5,985 nucleotides of DNA from Fidelibacterota bacterium. GTDB lineage: Bacteria > Fidelibacterota > Marinisomatia > Marinisomatales > TCS55. The DNA is taken from assembly GCA_002704905.1 (NCBI GenBank), contig PAIR01000067.1, positions 2,760-8,744 on the forward strand, written 5' to 3'. The notes beneath the pieces are model-generated. The model made no database searches. It saw nothing but the letters and a program-made list of their open reading frames with translations, and had not been told where the DNA came from. How positions within the stretch are numbered: the first letter of the stretch is position 1; each line of letters begins with the position of its first letter. A program made the translations under genes and the position numbers. This document shows positions 1 through 5,985 of this stretch, in pieces.

Positions 1-879
1 GATACCATGTTATCTCGAACACATGGGCAAGCTGCCACTCCTACAACCATGGGTAAAGAATTTGCAAATTTTGTGTATCGTCTCAATCAACAAATAAAAA
101 CACTGGAAGCTATTGAATATCGGGCAAAAATGAACGGTGCTGTTGGGAATTTTAATGCTCATAAAATTGCTTATCCTGATATTAACTGGACTGATTTAAG
201 TGAAAAATTTATCAAAAGCATAGAACTCACTAACAACCCCTATACAACTCAAATTGAACCGCATGACTGGATGGCAGAACTGTTTCATTCTTTGATTAGA
301 ATCAATAATATTTGTTTAGATCTGAGCAAAGATATTTGGATGTATATTTCTTTGGGTTACTTTCATCAAACTATAAAATCATCAGAAGTAGGATCTTCGA
401 CTATGCCACATAAAGTTAATCCTATAGATTTTGAAAATGCTGAGGGCAATATTGGTCTTGCAAACTCAATTTTAGATCACCTTGCTTCTAAATTAGTTAT
501 ATCTAGACTTCAAAGGGATCTTAGCGATTCAACCGCACTAAGAAACATAGGATCTGCATATGCCTATATGACCATTGCTAATCAATCTCTAATGAAAGGG
601 CTTGGTAAAATTAAGATTAATAAAGAAGTTATCAATAATGATTTAGAGTCAAACCTTGAAATTCTAGCGGAAGCCATTCAAACCATACTAAGACGTGAAC
701 AAATTGAAGATGCCTATGAACATTTAAAAGAACTAACTCGAGGCAAGGCTTTAGATAAGGATAAATTGATTTCATTCATTGATTCTCTAAAGATTGATGA
801 ATCTGTGAAAAACGAACTAAAAGAACTATCACCTCAAAACTATAGTGGACTTGCTTCAAAATTAGCCAAAGAAATCTAA
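1..879 (+). CDS. purB: Adenylosuccinate lyase (3' part, cut by the left window edge)
   Basis: PurB catalyses two fumarate-releasing steps of purine synthesis in the cytoplasm: SAICAR to AICAR, and adenylosuccinate to AMP. It works as a homotetramer of the fumarase/aspartase superfamily. The frame is open from base 1, so the ATG at 7 is an internal Met and not the start. By comparison with the about 456-residue E. coli enzyme, roughly 160 N-terminal residues lie outside the window. Visible motifs are SRTHGQ at 13-30, whose His (22-24) matches the catalytic acid (E. coli H171), and the superfamily signature GSSTMPHKVNP at 391-423, whose Ser pair carries the catalytic base (E. coli S295). NPYTTQIEPHD, QRDLSDST and LKELTRGK are also typical of the E. 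coli-type subfamily. The C-terminus ends at the expected place and the remaining sequence looks intact. mnmA follows after 27 bp on the same strand, so co-transcription is likely. The family assignment is very secure. Confidence 0.97.
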   Translation, partial: DTMLSRTHGQAATPTTMGKEFANFVYRLNQQIKTLEAIEYRAKMNGAVGNFNAHKIAYPDINWTDLSEKFIKSIELTNNPYTTQIEPHDWMAELFHSLIRINNICLDLSKDIWMYISLGYFHQTIKSSEVGSSTMPHKVNPIDFENAEGNIGLANSILDHLASKLVISRLQRDLSDSTALRNIGSAYAYMTIANQSLMKGLGKIKINKEVINNDLESNLEILAEAIQTILRREQIEDAYEHLKELTRGKALDKDKLISFIDSLKIDESVKNELKELSPQNYSGLASKLAKEI

Positions 880-906
880 CCCCTGTCTCTGTCTATTCAG
901 ACTCTT

Positions 907-2016
907 ATGAATAAAAAAAAATTAATTATAGTTGGCATGTCTGGTGGCGTTGATTCTGCCGTAACTGCTTCACTACTTCTAGAACAAGGATTTGAAGTTG
1001 AAGGTTTACATATGACCAATTGGAATGATGAAGAGCCTTATTGTACTGCAGCACAAGATCAACAAGACGCAAGAGAAGCGTGTAAGGAACTAGGTATTAC
1101 TATGCATCATGTGAACTTTTCCAAAGAATATAGAAAAGAAGTTTTTGATAGAGCTTTAGAGGAATTAAATTCTGGACTTACCCCTAATCCAGATATTTTA
1201 TGCAATCGTATGATCAAGTTTGATCGATTTGCCGAGTATGCTTTTCGTTTGGGAGGAGAAAAAATTGCCACTGGACACTATGCTAAAGTGGTTAAAACAG
1301 AACATGACTATGAACTGCACAAAGGAACCGATACAAACAAAGATCAAACTTACTTCTTGCATGCCATTAACCCAGCTATTCTTTCAAAAGTTATATTTCC
1401 AGTGGGAAATATGATCAAATCTGAAGTAAGAGACTATGCCTATAGAAAGGGTTTACCAAATCACAATAAAGCCGACAGTACGGGCATTTGTTTTATAGGC
1501 GAGAGACCGTTTAAAAGCTTTATACAAAATTTTCTTCCTCCAGAGCCAGGAAATATAGTTGATGAACAAGGGGAAGTCATAGGAAGGCATGATGGCTTAA
1601 TGTATTTTACGATAGGACAAAGAAAAGACATTGGCATAGGTGGTCTAAAAAATAATTCTGGGGAACCATGGTATGTTGCTGCAAAAGATATAAAAACTAA
1701 TGAACTAATGGTTGTTCAAGGTCATAATCACCCAAGATTATGGTCTAAAAAACTCTTTGCTATATCTCTAAACTGGTTGGACTCAAAGATCCCTACTCGC
1801 TTATTAAACGGGAAAAAAATACATTGTGAAGCAAAAAATAGATACCGTCAAAATGATGCTAGATGCTCTATACAGACTTCTGGAAATGGTCTAATGATCG
1901 AATTTAAAGATAGCCAGTGGGCTGTAACAGAGGGTCAATATGTTGTCCTATATGAAGATGAAAAATGTTTAGGTGGTGGTAAGATTATGGCCATGCCTAA
2001 AGAAGACAAAAACTGA
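907..2016 (+). CDS. mnmA: tRNA-specific 2-thiouridylase MnmA
   Basis: MnmA makes 2-thiouridine at wobble position 34 of tRNA-Lys, tRNA-Glu and tRNA-Gln. It adenylates the uridine with ATP and transfers sulfur received from the IscS/Tus relay. All hallmarks are present in 369 residues, the normal length: the N-type ATP pyrophosphatase PP-loop SGGVDS at residues 12-17, the first catalytic Cys C99 in NPDILCN, DQTYFL at 146-151, the persulfide-carrying Cys C195 in STGICFIGER, TIGQRKDIGIGG at 235-246, the RYRQND tRNA-binding stretch near 312-317, and CLGGG near the C-terminus. The purB stop codon is in the same frame 30 bp upstream, and no other ATG, GTG or TTG lies between it and 907, so the start is well constrained. 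The start has no recognisable Shine-Dalgarno sequence. In E. coli the neighbourhood is mnmA-hflD-purB; here purB comes first and hflD is not between them. Assignment very secure. Confidence 0.98.
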   Translation: MNKKKLIIVGMSGGVDSAVTASLLLEQGFEVEGLHMTNWNDEEPYCTAAQDQQDAREACKELGITMHHVNFSKEYRKEVFDRALEELNSGLTPNPDILCNRMIKFDRFAEYAFRLGGEKIATGHYAKVVKTEHDYELHKGTDTNKDQTYFLHAINPAILSKVIFPVGNMIKSEVRDYAYRKGLPNHNKADSTGICFIGERPFKSFIQNFLPPEPGNIVDEQGEVIGRHDGLMYFTIGQRKDIGIGGLKNNSGEPWYVAAKDIKTNELMVVQGHNHPRLWSKKLFAISLNWLDSKIPTRLLNGKKIHCEAKNRYRQNDARCSIQTSGNGLMIEFKDSQWAVTEGQYVVLYEDEKCLGGGKIMAMPKEDKN

Positions 2017-2031
2017 AGATTCGTATACAAT
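2003..2031 (+). promoter_or_regulatory. Possible sigma-70-type promoter for acnA
   Basis: A -35-like AAGACA at 2003-2008 (4 of 6 matches to TTGACA) and a -10-like TACAAT at 2026-2031 (5 of 6 matches to TATAAT) are separated by 17 bp. The -35 element lies inside the last codons of mnmA. Initiation would fall near 2038, leaving a leader of about 17 nt that includes the acnA ribosome binding site. The match is seen directly; promoter activity is inferred, and such matches arise easily in AT-rich DNA. Read-through from purB-mnmA is the alternative. Confidence 0.3.
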
Positions 2032-2043
2032 CTAGCTCGGATT

Positions 2044-2048
2044 AAGGA
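2044..2048 (+). promoter_or_regulatory. Ribosome binding site of acnA
   Basis: AAGGA lies 6 nt upstream of the ATG at 2055, a standard Shine-Dalgarno position. It supports that start codon, and it is the only good Shine-Dalgarno match among the four gene starts visible in the window. Confidence 0.7.
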
Positions 2049-2054
2049 TATCTA

Positions 2055-4664
2055 ATGTCAAAACACATTAAACCATTAAAAATAGATTCTAAGGAGTATC
2101 AATATTTTGATCTGAATGCATTGGGTGCTTCATCTATAGATAGCATCCCTTTCTCACATAAAATTCTTTTAGAGAATGCAGTTCGACATAGCCAGGAAGA
2201 CCCTTCACGAGAACAAGATATTCAAACAATACTTAATTGGGATGCCAAATCAGGCAATAATACAGAAATATCATTTACTCCCAGTCGAGTTATTTTACAA
2301 GACTTTACTGGTGTTCCTGCAGTAGTTGATTTAGCAGCTATGAGAGACGCAGTTGCAGAAATGAAAGGTGATGCGACTCAAATCAACCCATTATCGCCTG
2401 CTGAACTCGTCATTGACCATTCTGTGCAAGTTGATCACTTTGGATCTAACGATGCTCTGGAAAAAAATAACAAAGTCGAGTTTGAAAGAAATCAAGAACG
2501 TTATAAATTTTTAAGATGGGGGCAGGAAGCTTTCTCGAACTTCCAAGTTGTACCTCCAAACACAGGTATCGTTCATCAGGTTAATGTGGAATATTTAGGT
2601 AGAGTAATTTTTTCGAAAGAAAGTGATGACAATCTTTTAGCCTACCCAGATACGTTAGTTGGGACGGATTCTCATACAACAATGATCAATGGTATTGGTT
2701 GCCTTGGATGGGGTGTCGGTGGAATTGAAGCTGAAGCAGCCATGCTAGGACAACCAATTACTATGCTTCTGCCTGATGTTATTGGTATCAAAGTTTCAGG
2801 CCAACTTAGAGAAGGCGTGACTGCGACAGATCTTGTATTAACGGTTACAGAAATTACGAGAAATTACGGTGTTGTCGGCAAATTTGTTGAGTTTTTTGGT
2901 GACGGTTTGAAAAATTTACCAGTCGCTGACCGGGCAACCTTAAGTAACATGGCGCCTGAATTTGGGAGCACTTGTGCGATTTTCCCAATAGACGAAGAAA
3001 CCATAAGATATCTTAAATTATCCGGTAGATCTGCATCACATGTAGAGCTAGTGGAAAAATACTCGAAAGCTCAAAGCCTTTGGCGGAAAGACGGACAAGA
3101 ACCTAATTACACCGATGTTATAGATTTAGATTTAAGCGCAGTAGAACCCTGCTTATCAGGACCTAAACGACCTCAAGACAGGATTAACCTGAATCAGGTC
3201 CCAGAAGTAGTTAAACAAGAAATTAATGGGGCTGATAACTCTATTGATGAAATATCAAACGGATCAGTACTAATTGCTGCAATAACCAGCTGCACCAACA
3301 CCTCAAATCCAGCAGTTATGATTGCTGCAGGTCTTGTGGCTAGAAATGCAAGATCTAGAGGCCTTCAATCTAGACCCTGGGTTAAAACAAGTCTTGCACC
3401 AGGATCAAAAGTAGTTACAAAATACCTAGAAGAAACTGGATTACTCGAAGACCTAGAGAATATGGGCTTTAACATTGTTGGTTATGGATGTACCACTTGT
3501 ATAGGAAATTCAGGGCCATTAAATCCGGATATAGCTAAAGCTGTTAATGAAAAACAACTTTTCACGTCATCAGTTTTATCTGGTAATCGTAATTTTGAAG
3601 GCAGGATACATCCTTTAATTAAACATAACTTCTTAGCATCACCACCTCTTGTTGTTGCCTATGCTATTGCAGGATCAATGCTGATTAATTTAGAAAAAGA
3701 ACCCTTGGGTATTTCTGACGATGGGGAAGAAATATATTTAAAAGATATATGGCCAAGCAAACAGGAAATTGACAATCTTATCGCTTCAACCATAAACCCT
3801 GAGATGTTTAGAAAAGCCTATGAGGATTTACTTAAAGGTGACTCAGTCTGGCAGCAACTTGAAATTCCAACGGGTGAAATATATGAATGGGACAACGATT
3901 CAACCTACATAAAAAAACCACCTTATTTTAATTCTATGACTTTAGATTTACCAAAGATGAATAAGATAAGCAGCGCCAGAGTACTAGCTCTCCTTGGCGA
4001 TTCAGTTACTACAGACCATATATCGCCTGCCGGTAACATAGACCCTAAATCTCCTGCTGGTCAGTATCTTTTGGAAAGAGGTGTCGAGAGAAAGAGTTTT
4101 AATTCATACGGATCAAGGCGAGGCAACCATGAAGTTATGATGAGAGGAACTTTTGCTAATATCAGACTGAGAAATAAGCTAGCACCTGGAACCGAAGGCG
4201 GATGGACTAAAATGGAAGATGATCAGGAACCTATTTCGATATTTGAAGCTGCTCAACAGTTCCAAAAATCTAACACGGATTTAATTGTCATTGCGGGTAA
4301 AGAATACGGGACTGGATCTTCAAGAGACTGGGCTGCTAAAGGTGTATCACTGTTAGGTGTTAAAGCAGTTATTGCAGAATCTTATGAAAGAATCCATAGA
4401 TCAAATCTTATTGGGATGGGTGTTCTGCCCCTAGAGTTCATGCCAAATGTAAATGCTGAATCTCTTTCAATCAATGGTTTTGAATTATTCAGTGTAGAAG
4501 ATATCAAGCCGGGTGATAAGACAGCTAATGTCATCATTTCAAACAAAGATAATAAATCTCATAGCTTTGAGGTAACTGTAAGAATTGACACACCTAAGGA
4601 ATGGGAATATTTCCAGCACGGTGGCATCCTCCAGTATGTAATCAGAGGTCTAGTTTCGGCTTAA
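2055..4664 (+). CDS. acnA: Aconitate hydratase A (AcnA/IRP1-type aconitase)
   Basis: Aconitase interconverts citrate and isocitrate through cis-aconitate in the TCA cycle, using a [4Fe-4S] cluster with one open iron site. The 869-residue product is close to E. coli AcnA (891) and has the AcnA/IRP1 domain order rather than the AcnB order. Visible landmarks are QDFTGVPAVVDLAAMR (82-97), VIDHSVQVD (119-127), GTDSHTTMINGIG (203-215), GWGVGGIEAEAAMLGQP (218-234) and GVVGKFVEFFGDG (272-284). The three cluster-ligating cysteines are C413 in ITSCTNTSNP and C479 and C482 in YGCTTCIGNSGP. The C-terminal swivel domain shows LGDSVTTDHISPAG (647-660), RRGNHEVMMRG (688-698) and KEYGTGSSRDWAAKG (749-763), the last holding the substrate-binding S-S-R. 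The start is supported by AAGGA 6 nt upstream and by N-terminal similarity to E. coli AcnA. It follows mnmA by 38 bp and may have its own promoter. A 2-methylcitrate-type AcnD cannot be fully excluded, but no prp genes are nearby. Confidence 0.97.
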   Translation: MSKHIKPLKIDSKEYQYFDLNALGASSIDSIPFSHKILLENAVRHSQEDPSREQDIQTILNWDAKSGNNTEISFTPSRVILQDFTGVPAVVDLAAMRDAVAEMKGDATQINPLSPAELVIDHSVQVDHFGSNDALEKNNKVEFERNQERYKFLRWGQEAFSNFQVVPPNTGIVHQVNVEYLGRVIFSKESDDNLLAYPDTLVGTDSHTTMINGIGCLGWGVGGIEAEAAMLGQPITMLLPDVIGIKVSGQLREGVTATDLVLTVTEITRNYGVVGKFVEFFGDGLKNLPVADRATLSNMAPEFGSTCAIFPIDEETIRYLKLSGRSASHVELVEKYSKAQSLWRKDGQEPNYTDVIDLDLSAVEPCLSGPKRPQDRINLNQVPEVVKQEINGADNSIDEISNGSVLIAAITSCTNTSNPAVMIAAGLVARNARSRGLQSRPWVKTSLAPGSKVVTKYLEETGLLEDLENMGFNIVGYGCTTCIGNSGPLNPDIAKAVNEKQLFTSSVLSGNRNFEGRIHPLIKHNFLASPPLVVAYAIAGSMLINLEKEPLGISDDGEEIYLKDIWPSKQEIDNLIASTINPEMFRKAYEDLLKGDSVWQQLEIPTGEIYEWDNDSTYIKKPPYFNSMTLDLPKMNKISSARVLALLGDSVTTDHISPAGNIDPKSPAGQYLLERGVERKSFNSYGSRRGNHEVMMRGTFANIRLRNKLAPGTEGGWTKMEDDQEPISIFEAAQQFQKSNTDLIVIAGKEYGTGSSRDWAAKGVSLLGVKAVIAESYERIHRSNLIGMGVLPLEFMPNVNAESLSINGFELFSVEDIKPGDKTANVIISNKDNKSHSFEVTVRIDTPKEWEYFQHGGILQYVIRGLVSA
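4650..4664. other. Tail-to-tail overlap of acnA and the TPR-like gene
   Basis: The last 15 bp of acnA (stop TAA at 4662-4664) are also the last 15 bp of the minus-strand gene (stop TAG, read from 4652 to 4650). There is no intergenic space and no GC-rich hairpin followed by a T-run on either strand here. The only symmetry is an imperfect, AT-rich GCTTAATTTAGC at 4659-4670. Each transcript must therefore terminate inside, or run antisense into, the other gene. Confidence 0.85.
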
Positions 4665-5384
4665 TTTAGCTTTTAAGTTCTTCGCCTTCTTATAGGTAGG
4701 TGCTATCTCTAGGGATCTATCAAGATACTTTGAAGAAGTATCAAATTCTCTCTGTTGAAAAGCGATATTAGCAAGATGAAAAGAGGCAATAGCTGTAAGC
4801 AAGGACGATTGTCTATCATTATTACTTTTAGCTAAATCAATGGCTTTCTTAAGGTAGGTAATAGCTCTGGATTTGTTTCCGCCTGCAAAAGCTGGTCTGG
4901 TGTAATCACCAATACCTTTTACCATATTGTTAAAGGAATTATTGGAATCAAGCTCGAGCGCTTTCTCAATCATCTTTCCTGACTTAGTCCCGTGAGAGGC
5001 AGCTCTAAATAGATTAGCTTCTGCACTAAGACCAAAACAAGCAGAGAGTATGGCGTATAATTCAGACTCAATTTCACCTTCATCTAAAATACTCTCTGTG
5101 CTCTCGGTGCATAGCTGACTGTATTTTTTCTTAATTTTTTTTGAAGACATATCAGCAATTAAAAATTCATGAAACATAATCTCCAATTGAAGTTGTTTTT
5201 GGTCCTGCTCTTTTAAAAGATTGCTAAGCTCTTGATGTTTAGCAATGAGTGCATCTTGATTCTCAATTAAATAATATTCCAAGGCAGTGGTCACAATTTC
5301 ATTCTGGTGATCATTGGCGTTCACTGATGGCAAAAAAGTCATCAGAAGAAAAATTGGAATTATTTTTGTTAGAAAAGGCTTCAT
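4650..5384 (-). CDS. Putative exported TPR-like protein of unknown function
   Basis: I do not recognise a named family. From the ATG at 5384 the product is 244 residues. Residues 1-23 look like a Sec signal peptide: K2 and K7, a hydrophobic core IIPIFLLMTFL, then a V-N-A cleavage motif before N24. That predicts a periplasmic or otherwise exported soluble protein; there is no lipobox Cys. Residues about 40-92 are charged and helical (rich in K, E and Q). Residues about 118-148 and 197-234 have the A/L/Y spacing of tetratricopeptide-like helix pairs, ending in KALELDSNN and RSLEIAPTYKKA. Between them, PAFAGGNKSRAITYLKKAIDLA (a P-x-x-GG-N turn, then a helix) is a pattern seen in some exported TPR proteins, including ones related to TRAP-associated TatT; this is a weak resemblance only. 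A TTG at 5417 would add 11 residues ahead of the signal peptide, so I prefer the ATG, although neither start has a well-placed Shine-Dalgarno sequence. The gene is convergent with acnA (15 bp overlap) and divergent from tatD. Coding status is fairly secure; function is unknown. Confidence 0.8.
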   Translation of the reverse strand: MKPFLTKIIPIFLLMTFLPSVNANDHQNEIVTTALEYYLIENQDALIAKHQELSNLLKEQDQKQLQLEIMFHEFLIADMSSKKIKKKYSQLCTESTESILDEGEIESELYAILSACFGLSAEANLFRAASHGTKSGKMIEKALELDSNNSFNNMVKGIGDYTRPAFAGGNKSRAITYLKKAIDLAKSNNDRQSSLLTAIASFHLANIAFQQREFDTSSKYLDRSLEIAPTYKKAKNLKAKLSRN

Positions 5385-5449
5385 CAATGTATTATTTCTA
5401 AAAATGTATTGTAACAATATCCTTTAGAAACTTACTGAAAAATCATTTT
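5385..5449. promoter_or_regulatory. Divergent intergenic region between the TPR-like gene and tatD
   Basis: These 65 bp must hold the start signals of both genes. The region is very AT-rich. The best -10-like element for the minus-strand gene is TACAAT, read from 5413 to 5408. It would place initiation near 5401, about 17 nt before the ATG, but no good -35 lies at the right distance. For tatD only weak matches are visible, such as AACAAT at 5413-5418. Neither ATG has a clear Shine-Dalgarno sequence. The role as a divergent promoter region follows from gene orientation; the individual elements are uncertain. Confidence 0.45.
5407..5419. repeat. 13 bp inverted repeat TATTGTAACAATA, candidate operator
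   Basis: Two perfect 6 bp arms (TATTGT and ACAATA) flank a single central A. The core TTGT-N-ACAA has the two-fold symmetry typical of dimeric repressor sites. It covers the TACAAT element proposed for the minus-strand gene and sits 30 bp upstream of the tatD ATG, a sensible position for controlling both. The symmetry is seen directly; regulator binding is speculative, and chance is a real alternative in AT-rich DNA. Confidence 0.3.
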
Positions 5450-5985
5450 ATGGAAGATTCATTCATAGATATAGGCGCTAATCTAACTGATCAAAGTTTT
5501 GATCAGGATAGAGATATGGTAATCAAGGACTCATTTAAAAATGGAATAGAGCAGATTATCGTGACATCTAGTTCTATTAATGAAAGCCTTAAATCCATTG
5601 AATTAGCGAGATCTTACAAGGGTAAGATTTGGGCGACTGCAGGAATACATCCACACAATGCCAGCAATGCATCCGAGAACTTCAAAGATGATCTAATGGC
5701 AATATTAAACAATGATGAAGTTGTTGCTATAGGTGAATGTGGCTTAGATTATTTTAGAAATTTTTCATCGAAAGAAGAACAAAGAAAAATCTTCAAGGGT
5801 CATTTAGAACTAGCCCATAAGGTAGATATCCCTCTATTCTTACATCAAAGAGATGGACATGATGATTTCCTTGACATGATTAAAGACTATGGTCCAAAAG
5901 AACTGAAAGGAGTTGCTCACTGCTTCACGGGAAGTAAGGAACAAATGGAATCTTATCTTGATTTAGGACTATATATTGGTGTCAC
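5450..5985 (+). CDS. tatD: TatD family metal-dependent DNase (5' part, cut by the right window edge)
   Basis: TatD is a cytoplasmic TIM-barrel metallohydrolase of the amidohydrolase superfamily. The E. coli enzyme is a 3'-5' exonuclease acting on single-stranded DNA and RNA, linked to repair of oxidative damage. The window holds 178 codons of a protein that is usually about 260 residues. Motifs match TatD proper: FIDIGANLTDQSF at residues 5-17 (the E. coli-type N-terminus, without the HxH found in YcfH/YjjV paralogues), TAGIHPH at 63-69, the metal-binding Glu in AIGECGLDY at 93-101, LHQRD at 131-135 and AHCFTG at 156-161. H67, E96, H132 and H157 are the expected metal and catalytic residues; the last conserved Asp lies beyond the edge. 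The ATG at 5450 aligns with the known N-terminus, and no ATG, GTG or TTG precedes it in frame back to a stop at 5399. No Shine-Dalgarno sequence is evident. Unlike E. coli, no tatABC genes are adjacent upstream. Confidence 0.95.
   Translation, partial: MEDSFIDIGANLTDQSFDQDRDMVIKDSFKNGIEQIIVTSSSINESLKSIELARSYKGKIWATAGIHPHNASNASENFKDDLMAILNNDEVVAIGECGLDYFRNFSSKEEQRKIFKGHLELAHKVDIPLFLHQRDGHDDFLDMIKDYGPKELKGVAHCFTGSKEQMESYLDLGLYIGV

Noticed and set aside
7..9. ATG as the start of purB
   Set aside because: The frame is open to base 1, and Asp-Thr precede this Met. The catalytic His near residue 171 of full-length PurB comes only five codons later, so the true start is far upstream, outside the window.
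1220..1414. 64-codon open frame on the + strand
   Set aside because: It lies wholly inside mnmA in another frame, over the well-conserved region between C99 and C195, and shows no recognisable protein features. It is a shadow of the real gene.
4659..4670. GCTTAATTTAGC as a terminator
   Set aside because: The symmetry is imperfect (one T-T mismatch), AT-rich and has no loop, so it cannot form a stable terminator hairpin.
5385..5417. TTG at 5417 as the start of the TPR-like gene, with AAGGA just upstream (5424-5420)
   Set aside because: The AAGGA is only 2 nt from the TTG, too close for a normal Shine-Dalgarno. The extra 11 residues would also put a polar stretch in front of an otherwise good signal peptide. 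It remains possible but less likely than the ATG at 5384.

Overview
The window looks like ordinary chromosome from an AT-rich (by eye well under 45% GC) proteobacterium. PurB, MnmA, AcnA and TatD all resemble their gammaproteobacterial (E. coli-type) counterparts over long stretches. The low GC, tight gene packing and mostly absent Shine-Dalgarno sequences would suit a free-living, streamlined marine gammaproteobacterium such as a SAR86-like lineage. That placement is inference, not something the sequence proves.

Layout: (1) 1-879 (+) is the 3' two-thirds of purB, entering from outside the window. (2) 907-2016 (+) is a complete mnmA, 27 bp after purB. (3) 2055-4664 (+) is a complete acnA, 38 bp after mnmA, with its own possible promoter and a clear ribosome binding site. 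(4) 4650-5384 (-) is an uncharacterised, probably exported, TPR-like protein whose 3' end overlaps the acnA 3' end by 15 bp (tail to tail). (5) 5385-5449 is a 65 bp divergent intergenic region holding a 13 bp inverted repeat. (6) 5450-5985 (+) is the 5' two-thirds of tatD, running off the right edge.

The genes are mostly housekeeping: purine nucleotide synthesis (PurB), wobble-uridine thiolation of tRNA (MnmA), the TCA cycle (AcnA) and a metal-dependent DNase (TatD). purB, mnmA and acnA could form one transcription unit, although nothing links them functionally beyond core metabolism and translation. I see no tRNA or rRNA genes, mobile elements, CRISPR arrays or large repeats. No gene appears broken; the two partial ones are cut only by the window edges. 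I found no convincing sign of a new biological system. The least explained item is the exported TPR-like protein next to tatD.
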